DNA of 64,000 bases. Source: Sulfurovum sp. GTDB lineage: Bacteria; Campylobacterota; Campylobacteria; Campylobacterales; Sulfurovaceae. Shown here one piece after another: positions 51,337 through 59,299 of this stretch. Positions within the stretch are counted from its first letter, which is position 1. Each line of letters begins with the position of its first letter. The stretch is from assembly GCA_026990595.1 (NCBI GenBank), contig JALXCZ010000001.1:1-64000 (forward strand), written 5' to 3'. The translations under genes were made by a program, and so were the position numbers. The notes beneath the pieces were generated by a model. The model was not told the origin of the DNA and made no database searches. It saw nothing but the letters and a program-made list of their open reading frames with translations.

Positions 51337-52314
51337 ATGAAAAAAATAGCAAACCACCTCTACAGATTTTCCAGTTCATGGACAGGAACGGTCATCATCG
51401 TACTTTTTCTCATATTCTTTGTCGCACAGTCTTTTGTCATTCCAAGTGGATCAATGAAAAGAACAGAGCTCATTGGTGATTTCCTTTTCGCCAAAAAATT
51501 CTCATACGGTATCCCCATCCCTCATTTACCTTGGCTTGAGTTACCTCTTCTGCCTGACTTTAACGGTAACGGTCATCTCATAGAAGGTCCAAGACCGCAA
51601 AGAGAAGACATTGTCATTTTCCGTTACCCTAAAAATCCAAAAGTGCACTATGTCAAACGTTGTGTTGCTGTGGGTGGAGATGAACTACTCTACGCTGACA
51701 AAAAACTGCTGATCCATTTTCATGATCTTACTGACGAAAAGAGCATCAAGTCCAAATACTCTCATGCAAAGATCGTTACACTAAGAGATAAACTCTGGGT
51801 TGAAAACCCTTATATGAATAAATATCCGGGTATTCAGTATGTTCCTGAAGGACACAACATTTTCGAAGTACTCTTACAATATTATATTTATAATAAAAAA
51901 ATAGATGTCATACCTATTATGGTTGACGGACTGGATGCACCTGTTTACTCTATAGACGGAAAACCAATCAATGCACTCTACGCAAAAGTGGAAAAAGACC
52001 ATTTCTACATGATGGGAGACAACCGTGACAACTCCAATGACAGCCGTTTTTGGGGTTCTGTGCCCTATTCACTCATTGTGGGTAAACCCTGGCTCATCTA
52101 CATGAGTTTAGAACACCGTTCATACGATCGTGTCTTTAAAGGCGATCAATACGGCAGTGGCAGAGACCATGCAGGACTCAAACGTGTCTGCGGCGATGTA
52201 GCCATAGACTCCAAAGCCTGTGAAAAACTCTGGGACAGACAACGCTTTACTGTACGTTGGGGACGTGTGGGAAGACGTATTAATTCTTTAGAACTTGAAA
52301 AACCGATCCAGTAA
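51337..52314 (+). CDS. lepB: Signal peptidase I
   Basis: FVIPSGSMKRTELIGDFLFAKKF, VHYVKRCVAVGGD, MMGDNRDNSNDSRFWGSVP. Confidence 0.96.
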   Translation: MKKIANHLYRFSSSWTGTVIIVLFLIFFVAQSFVIPSGSMKRTELIGDFLFAKKFSYGIPIPHLPWLELPLLPDFNGNGHLIEGPRPQREDIVIFRYPKNPKVHYVKRCVAVGGDELLYADKKLLIHFHDLTDEKSIKSKYSHAKIVTLRDKLWVENPYMNKYPGIQYVPEGHNIFEVLLQYYIYNKKIDVIPIMVDGLDAPVYSIDGKPINALYAKVEKDHFYMMGDNRDNSNDSRFWGSVPYSLIVGKPWLIYMSLEHRSYDRVFKGDQYGSGRDHAGLKRVCGDVAIDSKACEKLWDRQRFTVRWGRVGRRINSLELEKPIQ

Positions 52315-52958
52315 TGAATGAAATAGAGATTACAAAGATCATTACAATGGTCATTGCCCTGGCAATCTCCATTATCGGTCATGAGATCATGCACGGATGG
52401 GTTGCTTACAAATATGGTGACACCACTGCCAAAAGCCTTGGACGCCTTAAGCTAAACCCACTTGTACATATTGACCCTGTAGGTACCATTCTTGTTCCTG
52501 CCATGCTCTTTTTTTCGGGTGCACCCTTCATATTCGGCTGGGCAAAACCTGTGCCTATCAACATCAACACTGTCATTCGTAACGGTGGAACAAAGGCAGC
52601 TGTTGCCGTCTCTCTTGCAGGTATTACCTACAATTTTGCACTGGCAGCTCTCTGTGCAGCTATTTTCCCTCTGTTTGCACATCCTACATCGGCAGTGCAG
52701 GCTTTCATCGCACTTTTTTTATATCAGAGTATTGTGATCAACGTACTTCTGGGGGTATTCAACCTCTGGCCTATCCCGCCGCTTGACGGCGCAAATGCCA
52801 TACGTTACCTTGCAGAGGGGATGCATTGGCGTTCTTTTGTAGCCTTTTATGATAAAATATATCCCTATGGTATGTTACTTCTTGTTGCCGTGCTCTTTAC
52901 GCCTTTGGCAGATTACTTTTTTGAGCCTGTATCATGGATCATCAATTGGTTACTTTAA
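52314..52958 (+). CDS. Site-2 protease family (M50) metalloprotease
   Basis: IIGHEIMHGWVAYKYGD (HExxH) and FNLWPIPPLDGANAIRYL motifs. Confidence 0.93.
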   Translation: MNEIEITKIITMVIALAISIIGHEIMHGWVAYKYGDTTAKSLGRLKLNPLVHIDPVGTILVPAMLFFSGAPFIFGWAKPVPININTVIRNGGTKAAVAVSLAGITYNFALAALCAAIFPLFAHPTSAVQAFIALFLYQSIVINVLLGVFNLWPIPPLDGANAIRYLAEGMHWRSFVAFYDKIYPYGMLLLVAVLFTPLADYFFEPVSWIINWLL

Positions 52959-52988
52959 AAATTAAAACTTAACAAAAGGAAATAGAAA

Positions 52989-53456
52989 ATGTCAAATAAA
53001 AAAAAGTTCTACATTGCAACAGATCATGCCGGATATGCAGTCAAAGCCTATGTAAAAGATATCGTCAAAAATCTGGGACATGAGATCATTGACCTTGGTC
53101 CCGACTCTGCAGACAGGGTGGACTACCCGGATTATGCAAAAAAATGTACTGAAGCAGTCATTACCGACAAAGGTAGCTTCGGCATTCTCATTTGTGGCAC
53201 AGGAATTGGAATGAGTATTGCGGCAAACAAAGTATCTGGTATTCGTGCTGGACTCTGCCATGACCACTACACCGCAAAACTCACCCGTCAACACAACGAT
53301 GCAAATATTCTTTGCTTCGGTGAGCGTGTCGTAGGCAAAGGGGTCATAGAAGATATGATAGAAGCCTTCGCAAACACAGAATTTGAAGGCGGCAGACATG
53401 CCGGACGTGTAGCCAAAATAGAAGCAGGCTGCACCTTCGGTGCGGATTTGGGGTAG
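52989..53456 (+). CDS. rpiB: Ribose-5-phosphate isomerase B
   Basis: ATDHAGYAVKAYVK, GILICGTGIGMSIAANKVSGIRAGLCHD. Confidence 0.96.
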   Translation: MSNKKKFYIATDHAGYAVKAYVKDIVKNLGHEIIDLGPDSADRVDYPDYAKKCTEAVITDKGSFGILICGTGIGMSIAANKVSGIRAGLCHDHYTAKLTRQHNDANILCFGERVVGKGVIEDMIEAFANTEFEGGRHAGRVAKIEAGCTFGADLG

Positions 53457-53464
53457 ATACTTTA

Positions 53465-54433
53465 CTACATATCTAAAGGACTAGCCACCCTTCCCTTGTT
53501 CATCTCAGCTACCACATGGGTATAGATCATAGTCGTTTCTACTGATTTGTGTCCCAACAACTCCTGAATGCTTCTAAGATCAATACCGCTTTGCAAAAGA
53601 TGTGTAGCATAGGAGTGTCTAAATATGTGAGAAGTCACACGTTTGTGTACTTGTGCTTTTATGGCAGCCTGCTTAATGTTTCTGCCTAAAGTCTTTTCAT
53701 GAATATGATGTCGTCTTATCACTTCACTTCTAGGGTCTTTGGCTACATTTTTCATAGGGAACAAGAACTGCCATTTGGTTTCAAATTTTGCATTAGGATA
53801 TTTGCGTTCCAGTGCGTATGGCATATAGACACTTCCATATCCATCTGCTATATCTTTTTTATGAAGTTCCTCAACCACACCTGCTTGTACCTTTAGACGT
53901 TGTTTTATGACTTGTGGTAGTGGAACGGTTCTGTCTTTTAAACTCTTACTATCCCATATATAAACCTTGTCAAATCCAAAGTCTATATCTTTTATGCGTA
54001 TGCTTAAAGCTTCACTCATACGAAGTCCGCAACCGTACATAAGATATACTATAAGCTGATAGGTTCCCATAAGATTATCTATGACCTTTTTTACCTCTTC
54101 TTTGGTCAGTACCTGTGGGATGTGTTTTCTCTCTTGTGCTCTAAGTGCCTGAATGTTCCATTCACTCATATCTACCCCTAACACCTCTTTATATAAAAAG
54201 AGTAATGCAGAAAATGCTTGATTCTGTGTTGATGGAGATACTTTTCTTTCAACTGCTAGATGCGTTAAGAATGCTTCTATCTCAGGTTTTGCCATCTCTA
54301 TAGGATGTTTTTTGTTGTGGTAAAAAATGTAGTGTTTTATCCATCCGACATAAGACTTTTCAGTTTTTATACTGTAGTGCTTCACTCGTATTTTGTCACG
54401 AACGATATCGAGTAGTTTTTTCTTTATTTGCAT
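53465..54433 (-). CDS. intI: Integron integrase
   Basis: Tyrosine recombinase residues [36 protein letters not shown], plus the IntI-specific insertion [35 protein letters not shown] 54433 follows ggagg. Confidence 0.96.
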   Translation of the reverse strand: MQIKKKLLDIVRDKIRVKHYSIKTEKSYVGWIKHYIFYHNKKHPIEMAKPEIEAFLTHLAVERKVSPSTQNQAFSALLFLYKEVLGVDMSEWNIQALRAQERKHIPQVLTKEEVKKVIDNLMGTYQLIVYLMYGCGLRMSEALSIRIKDIDFGFDKVYIWDSKSLKDRTVPLPQVIKQRLKVQAGVVEELHKKDIADGYGSVYMPYALERKYPNAKFETKWQFLFPMKNVAKDPRSEVIRRHHIHEKTLGRNIKQAAIKAQVHKRVTSHIFRHSYATHLLQSGIDLRSIQELLGHKSVETTMIYTHVVAEMNKGRVASPLDM

Positions 54434-54454
54434 CTTTTCCTCCTTGTAATAGTA

Positions 54455-54690
54455 GGACAAATGTCCTCTATTGCTAGAAATCAACAATTAGAGGAACACT
54501 TTGTCCAAATAACGGCTTGTATCTGACTAAAAGGACATAAGCAATTTTTATAATTATAGGCTTTTTCAAAAGAAAGTAGTAAAAATCTTTCAAATTGTCA
54601 TATTTTTAGCGATAGCAAGACATTTTTGATATACTACTAATATGAAAAATAAGACAATAGTGGGACATTATGTTCCTCTAATAAATAGTT
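54455..54690 (+). promoter_or_regulatory. Candidate attI region with three related repeats
   Basis: Repeats at 54455-54473 (+), 54485-54506 (-) and 54663-54683 (+), sharing GGACA(N)4-5GT(T)CCTCTA. GTTGTAT core at 54688-54694 is complementary to the ATACAAC of attC1. Confidence 0.7.
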
Positions 54691-54750
54691 GTATACTCAT
54701 GAGTAATAAATATGCTAAAATAACGAAATAAATTACACACTGGAATCCAA

Positions 54751-55992
54751 ATGGAACAATTAAATGTAAAAAAGTTTTTAATTATTAAAAATTCTAAATT
54801 TGATATTGGAAGAATTAATATTATTATTGGACCACAAGCAAATGGTAAAAGTCTTTTAGTCAAGCTTTTGTATTTATTCAGAGAAACTATAAGTGAATCT
54901 TTTTTAATGTCTGTCAAAAATAATGAATTACAAAGTGCCTTTGTAAAACGTATTGAAACATCTTTTGAAAAATATTTTCCAAAATATACATGGAAAGATA
55001 AAGATATTGAAATCACTTATATTCGTGATAATATAGAAATAAAAATTATAAAAACAGCATCTCAAAGAACAATAAAAATTGAATTATCAAAATTTATTAC
55101 TACTTCTTTTACATCTCTTAAAAGTAATTATAGAAAATTTATGCGAGAGAAAGAAAAAGAAGATGAATATATATTTGATGATTTTTGGGAATTTAAAAAT
55201 CAATTTATTGATAATAATAAAGAAATGTCAAGATATTTTTCTGAATCAGTTTTTATTCCAGCAAGTAGATCTTTTTTTGCTAATTTGCAAAAAAATATTT
55301 TTTCTTTTTTAGCAGAAAATATTGATATTGATCCTTTTATGAAAGAATTTGGTTCAAAATATGAACTTGCAAAAAAGATTTATTCCGACACAAGATTTAA
55401 TGAAAATATTTTTGAAAAAAATGATTCACATATTAAAATTAAAAATATAGTTGAAAATATATTAAATGGTAAATATCAATATAAGAATAAACAAGATTGG
55501 ATTGAATCTAAAGGTGAAGAAATAAATCTGGCAAATGCTTCTTCTGGACAACAAGAGTCACTTCCTATGCTATTGATTTTATCTATTTTTCCATTTTTAA
55601 ATAAAGAAAATCAGAATATGTATTTTATTGAAGAGCCTGAAGCCCATTTATTTCCTACCTCTCAAAAACATATTATTTCTCTTATCGGTTTAATGTACAA
55701 CTACAATCAAAATAATGTAATTACAACACATAGTCCTTATATCTTAACGGCATTAAATAATTTATTATTAGCTTATGATGTAAAACATGAAAAAGGTGAA
55801 CAAGCAATAGAAAATATTATTGACAAAGAATTTTGCATAAATTATGAAGATATAAAAGCATATACTATATCTGATGGTAAACTGACTAGTATAATGGATA
55901 AAGAAGAAAGATTAATTGGCATGAATGTTATTGACTCTGTATCGGAAGACTTTAGCACTACTTTTGATTCACTTCTCGCACTACAAGATTAA
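54751..55992 (+). CDS. Integron cassette 1: OLD/AAA_15-like ABC-type ATPase
   Basis: Walker A GPQANGKSLL, signature-like ANASSGQQESLP, Walker B MYFIEEPEAHLFP, H-loop VITTHSPYIL. Confidence 0.9.
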   Translation: MEQLNVKKFLIIKNSKFDIGRINIIIGPQANGKSLLVKLLYLFRETISESFLMSVKNNELQSAFVKRIETSFEKYFPKYTWKDKDIEITYIRDNIEIKIIKTASQRTIKIELSKFITTSFTSLKSNYRKFMREKEKEDEYIFDDFWEFKNQFIDNNKEMSRYFSESVFIPASRSFFANLQKNIFSFLAENIDIDPFMKEFGSKYELAKKIYSDTRFNENIFEKNDSHIKIKNIVENILNGKYQYKNKQDWIESKGEEINLANASSGQQESLPMLLILSIFPFLNKENQNMYFIEEPEAHLFPTSQKHIISLIGLMYNYNQNNVITTHSPYILTALNNLLLAYDVKHEKGEQAIENIIDKEFCINYEDIKAYTISDGKLTSIMDKEERLIGMNVIDSVSEDFSTTFDSLLALQD

Positions 55993-55994
55993 TC

Positions 55995-56417
55995 ATGATA
56001 AATAATTGTAATACATATACTAACAACAAATTAATTTCAGTAAGTGAAAATAGAAGAATTTTCAAAATAATAAATACTTCTACTTTTTATGTTAATAAAG
56101 TTGTGGTTGATGATTGCTATATTAAAGTCGGAGAGAGATGTGATTATCTTTTTGAAATAATAAATAATAATACTGTTAAAAAAGTTTTTTATGTTGAACT
56201 CAAAGGAAGCAATATTACTCATGCAGTAGAACAATTAAAAACAACTATTACGTACTGTAAAAGTATTCATAGTGCAGCTGTGTTAAAGCAGTGTTATATT
56301 GTTGCTTCCAAATTTCCAAGTGCTGGTCCTTCCTCTCAAGCATTAAAGAAAAAGTTTAAAAGAGAAAATAAAATACAACTTTTTATAGATACCAAAATAA
56401 AAGAAATTGCTATATAA
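55995..56417 (+). CDS. Integron cassette 1: putative PD-(D/E)XK nuclease-like protein
   Basis: Starts 2 bp after the ATPase stop; ERCDYLFEI...KVFYVELKGSNITHAVEQLKTTI matches D...ExK spacing of this fold. Confidence 0.6.
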   Translation: MINNCNTYTNNKLISVSENRRIFKIINTSTFYVNKVVVDDCYIKVGERCDYLFEIINNNTVKKVFYVELKGSNITHAVEQLKTTITYCKSIHSAAVLKQCYIVASKFPSAGPSSQALKKKFKRENKIQLFIDTKIKEIAI

Positions 56418-56420
56418 AAT

Positions 56421-56488
56421 ATACAACAAAACATAGGAACACAATAAATTACCTAGCGGCAATTTATGGTTCTATTCAGTCGTTATAC
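56421..56488 (+). repeat. attC1 site
   Basis: ATACAAC...ACAATAAATTACCTAGCGGCAATTTATGGT...GTTATAC: imperfect palindrome with R''/R' boxes. Confidence 0.9.
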
Positions 56489-56546
56489 AGCCACACAAAC
56501 TTTCTTAAAATTTTACAATTTAATATAAAAATGATATACTTCTTAT

Positions 56547-56810
56547 ATGAAATATGAATATGACAGTAACAAAAGCTTATCAAATAAGCAAAAACATGGT
56601 ATTGATTTTGAAGAAGTAAAGCTTCTTTGGGATGATGATAGAATGATTGAAATTTTAACATCTTACGAAGATGAAGAAAGATTTATCAATATTGGAAAAA
56701 TTAGTAGCAAGTTTTACACTGTTGTGACAACTATTCGTGAGAAAGAGAAGATTAGAATTATTTCTGCACGAAGAGCAAGAAAAAAGGAGATTGAACTTTA
56801 TGAAAGCTGA
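56547..56810 (+). CDS. brnT: Integron cassette 2: BrnT family toxin
   Basis: YEYDSNKSLSNKQKHGIDFEE...EERFINIGK...IRIISARRARKKEIELYE. Confidence 0.93.
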   Translation: MKYEYDSNKSLSNKQKHGIDFEEVKLLWDDDRMIEILTSYEDEERFINIGKISSKFYTVVTTIREKEKIRIISARRARKKEIELYES

Positions 56811-57045
56811 AGAATTTGATAAAATATTTGATGATAATGAAGAAGATATAATTGAATATCTTGATTTATCAACAATAAGAAGACCAAACTTAGAACCAAA
56901 AAGAATTAATATTGACTTTCCAACTTGGATGGTTAAAAAACTTGATGAAGAGGCACAACATATTGGAGTAAGTCGTCAAGCTATAATTAAAACTTGGTTA
57001 GCTGATAAACTTATGCAAAACGAACATCACAAAGTAGCTGTATAA
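56800..57045 (+). CDS. brnA: Integron cassette 2: BrnA family antitoxin
   Basis: RHH-like C-terminus KRINIDFPTWMVKKLDEEAQHIGVSRQAIIKTWLADKL; start at internal MKAEEFDK overlapping brnT. Confidence 0.9.
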   Translation: MKAEEFDKIFDDNEEDIIEYLDLSTIRRPNLEPKRINIDFPTWMVKKLDEEAQHIGVSRQAIIKTWLADKLMQNEHHKVAV

Positions 57046-57107
57046 CAAAACAGCGTAGCCAATAAATTACCTAGCGGTAGCTTATTGGTTATCTTTGACC
57101 GTTATAC
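57040..57107 (+). repeat. attC2 site
   Basis: GTATAAC...GCCAATAAATTACCTAGCGGTAGCTTATTGGT...GTTATAC. Confidence 0.92.
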
Positions 57108-57150
57108 CCAAAATCAAATATGCTATAATACAAGAAAAAAAGGAAAGTTC

Positions 57151-57339
57151 ATGGTAGCCGTAAAACAAGAAGCACAAGAGATGATACAAAACCTGCCTGA
57201 TAACTGTACTTATGAAGATATTCAGTACCACCTTTATGTTGTAGAAAAAATAAAAAATGGCATTACTCGTGCAGAAAATGGTGAAGTATCATCACACCAA
57301 GATGCAAAAGCAAGAATGGCTAAATGGCTTTCAAACTAG
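57151..57339 (+). CDS. Integron cassette 3: putative antitoxin
   Basis: MVAVKQEAQEMIQNLPDNCTYEDIQYHLYVVEKIKNGITRAENGEVSSHQDAKARMAKWLSN; precedes and overlaps a ParE/RelE toxin. Confidence 0.85.
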   Translation: MVAVKQEAQEMIQNLPDNCTYEDIQYHLYVVEKIKNGITRAENGEVSSHQDAKARMAKWLSN

Positions 57340-57644
57340 CGTGGTCAGAAGAGGCACTTGAAGATATAGAATCTATCGCCACCTACATAGAAAAAGATTC
57401 CCCAACTTATGCAAAGTCAGTAGTTTCAAAGTTTTTTGAAAAAGCAGAAATCTTACAAGAATTTTCAGAACTAGGTAGAAAAGTTCCTGAGTTTAATGAC
57501 TCAACAATTCGAGAAATTTTTGTTTACAGTTACAGACTTATATATAAGCTGGAACAGCAAGATATTTTATTTGTAGCTGTAGTTCACGGTAAAAGACTTC
57601 TTGAAAATCATCATCAAAGTATAACAAATCAGAGTAGCCAATAA
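57324..57644 (+). CDS. Integron cassette 3: RelE/ParE family toxin
   Basis: LAWSEEALEDIESIATYIEKDSPTYAKSVV...LGRKVPEF...REIFVYSYRLIYKL...VAVVHGKRLL. Confidence 0.93.
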   Translation: MAFKLAWSEEALEDIESIATYIEKDSPTYAKSVVSKFFEKAEILQEFSELGRKVPEFNDSTIREIFVYSYRLIYKLEQQDILFVAVVHGKRLLENHHQSITNQSSQ

Positions 57645-57685
57645 ATTACCTAGCGGCAATTTATGGCTACCTGCAGTCGTTAGAT
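57619..57685 (+). repeat. attC3 site
   Basis: GTATAAC...AGCCAATAAATTACCTAGCGGCAATTTATGGCT...GTTAGAT. Confidence 0.93.
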
Positions 57686-57739
57686 CACTATTGAAATATT
57701 ACAGAAAATGTAGTATAATGTATCTACAAAAGGATACAA

Positions 57740-57967
57740 ATGAAAAAAGCAATAAATATCCGTATGGATGAAACACTACTTACTGATTTAGACTCTTATG
57801 CTCAGGAACTTGAACGTTCTCGTACATATATTATTGAGAAAGCTGTAAGTACATATTTTGATACATTAGATGAAATGATTTCAGACAAAAGAATTGATGA
57901 ACTTAAAAGTGGAAAAACAGAAGTATATTCACTAGAAGAAGTGGCTAAAAAACTTGGACTTAACTAA
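57740..57967 (+). CDS. Integron cassette 4: ribbon-helix-helix antitoxin
   Basis: INIRMDETLLTDLDSYAQELERSRTYIIEKAVSTYFD. Confidence 0.9.
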   Translation: MKKAINIRMDETLLTDLDSYAQELERSRTYIIEKAVSTYFDTLDEMISDKRIDELKSGKTEVYSLEEVAKKLGLN

Positions 57968-58218
57968 TGTTTAGAGTTATAGTTCCAAAAGCTACTTTTA
58001 AAGAACTTGAAAAAATAGACTCTGTAAACCAACAACTCATATTTACAAAAATCAAAGATTTAGAAGCAGGAATTTTTACTTCAGACAAAGCTCTTAAAGG
58101 CAAACACAAAGGTAAGTTTAGAAAAAGAGCAGGAAATTATAGAATAATATATTTGAAAGAGAATGATATTTTAGTGATTACACTCATTAGAATTGCACAT
58201 AGAAAAGAAGTTTACTGA
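57967..58218 (+). CDS. Integron cassette 4: RelE family toxin
   Basis: FKELEKIDSVNQQLIFTKIKDLEAG...LKGKHKGKFRKRAGNYRIIYLKENDILVITLIRIAHRKEVY. Confidence 0.94.
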   Translation: MFRVIVPKATFKELEKIDSVNQQLIFTKIKDLEAGIFTSDKALKGKHKGKFRKRAGNYRIIYLKENDILVITLIRIAHRKEVY

Positions 58219-58220
58219 AA

Positions 58221-58288
58221 GTCTAACAAAACAGAGGAGCCAATAAATTACCTAGCGGCAATTTATCGGCTATCTTCAGTCATTGCAT
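58221..58288 (+). repeat. attC4 site
   Basis: GTCTAAC...AGCCAATAAATTACCTAGCGGCAATTTATCGGCT...ATTGCAT (R' degenerate). Confidence 0.88.
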
Positions 58289-58577
58289 GCACCCGCGGAA
58301 CGGGAGCGCACCCGTTGCAGAGTTGAACTATAACATTAAGTTCGTTTTTCTTTTTTGCAGTCCTGTCTCTTTTTTAAAAAAAAGACGCAAAAACTCAGGA
58401 AAAAAGAGAACAAACTTTCTTGAAAATTTGAATATGCCTATTTTATCAATGGGTAAATTTAATGATACTATCTTCCACGTAAAGACAATAAATAGAAAAG
58501 AGAGTCAAAGCTCGTTTAAATTTTCAAATCATCAAAAAATTTGTTATAATGGTGATAAATTAAAAAAGGTCGAAAAA

Positions 58578-58811
58578 ATGCAATTGTCAATAGATTTAAA
58601 AACTAAAGATATTATTTCATTAATTTCACAAATGTCTCTTAATGAACTTGAAAAAGTAAAAAATAGCTTAGTTGAAAGAGAGTTATATTTTAAAAAGTTT
58701 AAAAAAGACAATGTTGAAGATATTATAGATGATTTCAAAAAAGAAAATTATTCGGATGACTTTTTAACTGATTTAGAAAAAGGGTTAAAAAAGAGTTCAA
58801 TTTATAAATGA
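58578..58811 (+). CDS. Integron cassette 5: putative antitoxin
   Basis: MQLSIDLKTKDIISLISQMSLNELEKVKNSLVEREL...; ATG 58578 lies after a TTGTTATAATGG promoter-like box; overlaps the toxin gene. Confidence 0.75.
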   Translation: MQLSIDLKTKDIISLISQMSLNELEKVKNSLVERELYFKKFKKDNVEDIIDDFKKENYSDDFLTDLEKGLKKSSIYK

Positions 58812-59056
58812 AAATCAAGAGAATAAGAGATGATTTAGAGGATTATCTCAAAAAGCACAATCTTTCAAAGAAGTATGAAAAAGCAAAAAAACTTTTTGAA
58901 AATGACCCTTTTTATCCTTCCTTAAATACTGAATTATTAGAGCCAAAAGACAGATTGATTTACTCATTCAGATTGGATAAAAAATATAGAGCATTATTTA
59001 TCTACATTGGAGAAAATGAGATAGAAATCATAGCTTTTACCAACCATTATAAGTGA
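58808..59056 (+). CDS. Integron cassette 5: RelE/YafQ-like toxin
   Basis: KIKRIRDDLEDYLKKHNLSKKYEKAKKLFENDPFYPSLNTELLEPKDRLIYSFRLDKKYRALFIYIGENEIEIIAFTNHYK. Confidence 0.85.
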   Translation: MKIKRIRDDLEDYLKKHNLSKKYEKAKKLFENDPFYPSLNTELLEPKDRLIYSFRLDKKYRALFIYIGENEIEIIAFTNHYK

Positions 59057-59058
59057 AG

Positions 59059-59128
59059 ATATAACAACTACATGGAGAGAAATAAGTAACCCTATCGGGT
59101 AACTTATTTCTCATGACAAAGATTAGAT
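59059..59128 (+). repeat. Divergent terminal attC-like site (attC5)
   Basis: ATATAAC then GAGAAATAAGTAACCC-tatc-GGGTAACTTATTTCTC (16-bp inverted repeat, one mismatch) then GATTAGAT. Confidence 0.65.
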
Positions 59129-59299
59129 TTGAGATAAACTACATATAGGAAATTGGATTTTTGACACAAAAGCATCTGTAAAAAAACATAAAGAATTTGC
59201 AAAAATCTATAGTAGATTAGAGGGAATTCAAACCAACAACCTTCAAACAACCTATGCTACAATAAACCAAAACAGACAGATCAACCCGAAGGAAACATC

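Noticed and set aside
53465-54433. Integrase as a phage or genomic-island integrase
   Set aside because: The IntI-specific insertion and adjacent attC array make an integron integrase the better call; no phage genes are present.
54481-54520. LexA/SOS box upstream of intI
   Set aside because: No CTGTNNNNNNNNACAG-like motif was found; the repeats there better fit integrase or operator sites.
56421-58288. Regularly spaced repeats resembling a CRISPR array
   Set aside because: Repeats are about 68 bp imperfect palindromes with R''/R' boxes, spaced by whole genes; this fits attC sites, not CRISPR.
58287-58577. N-terminal 97 residues of the 174-aa ORF at 58287
   Set aside because: The segment is low-complexity, starts inside attC4, and the promoter-like TTGTTATAATGG and ATG at 58578 support a shorter antitoxin.
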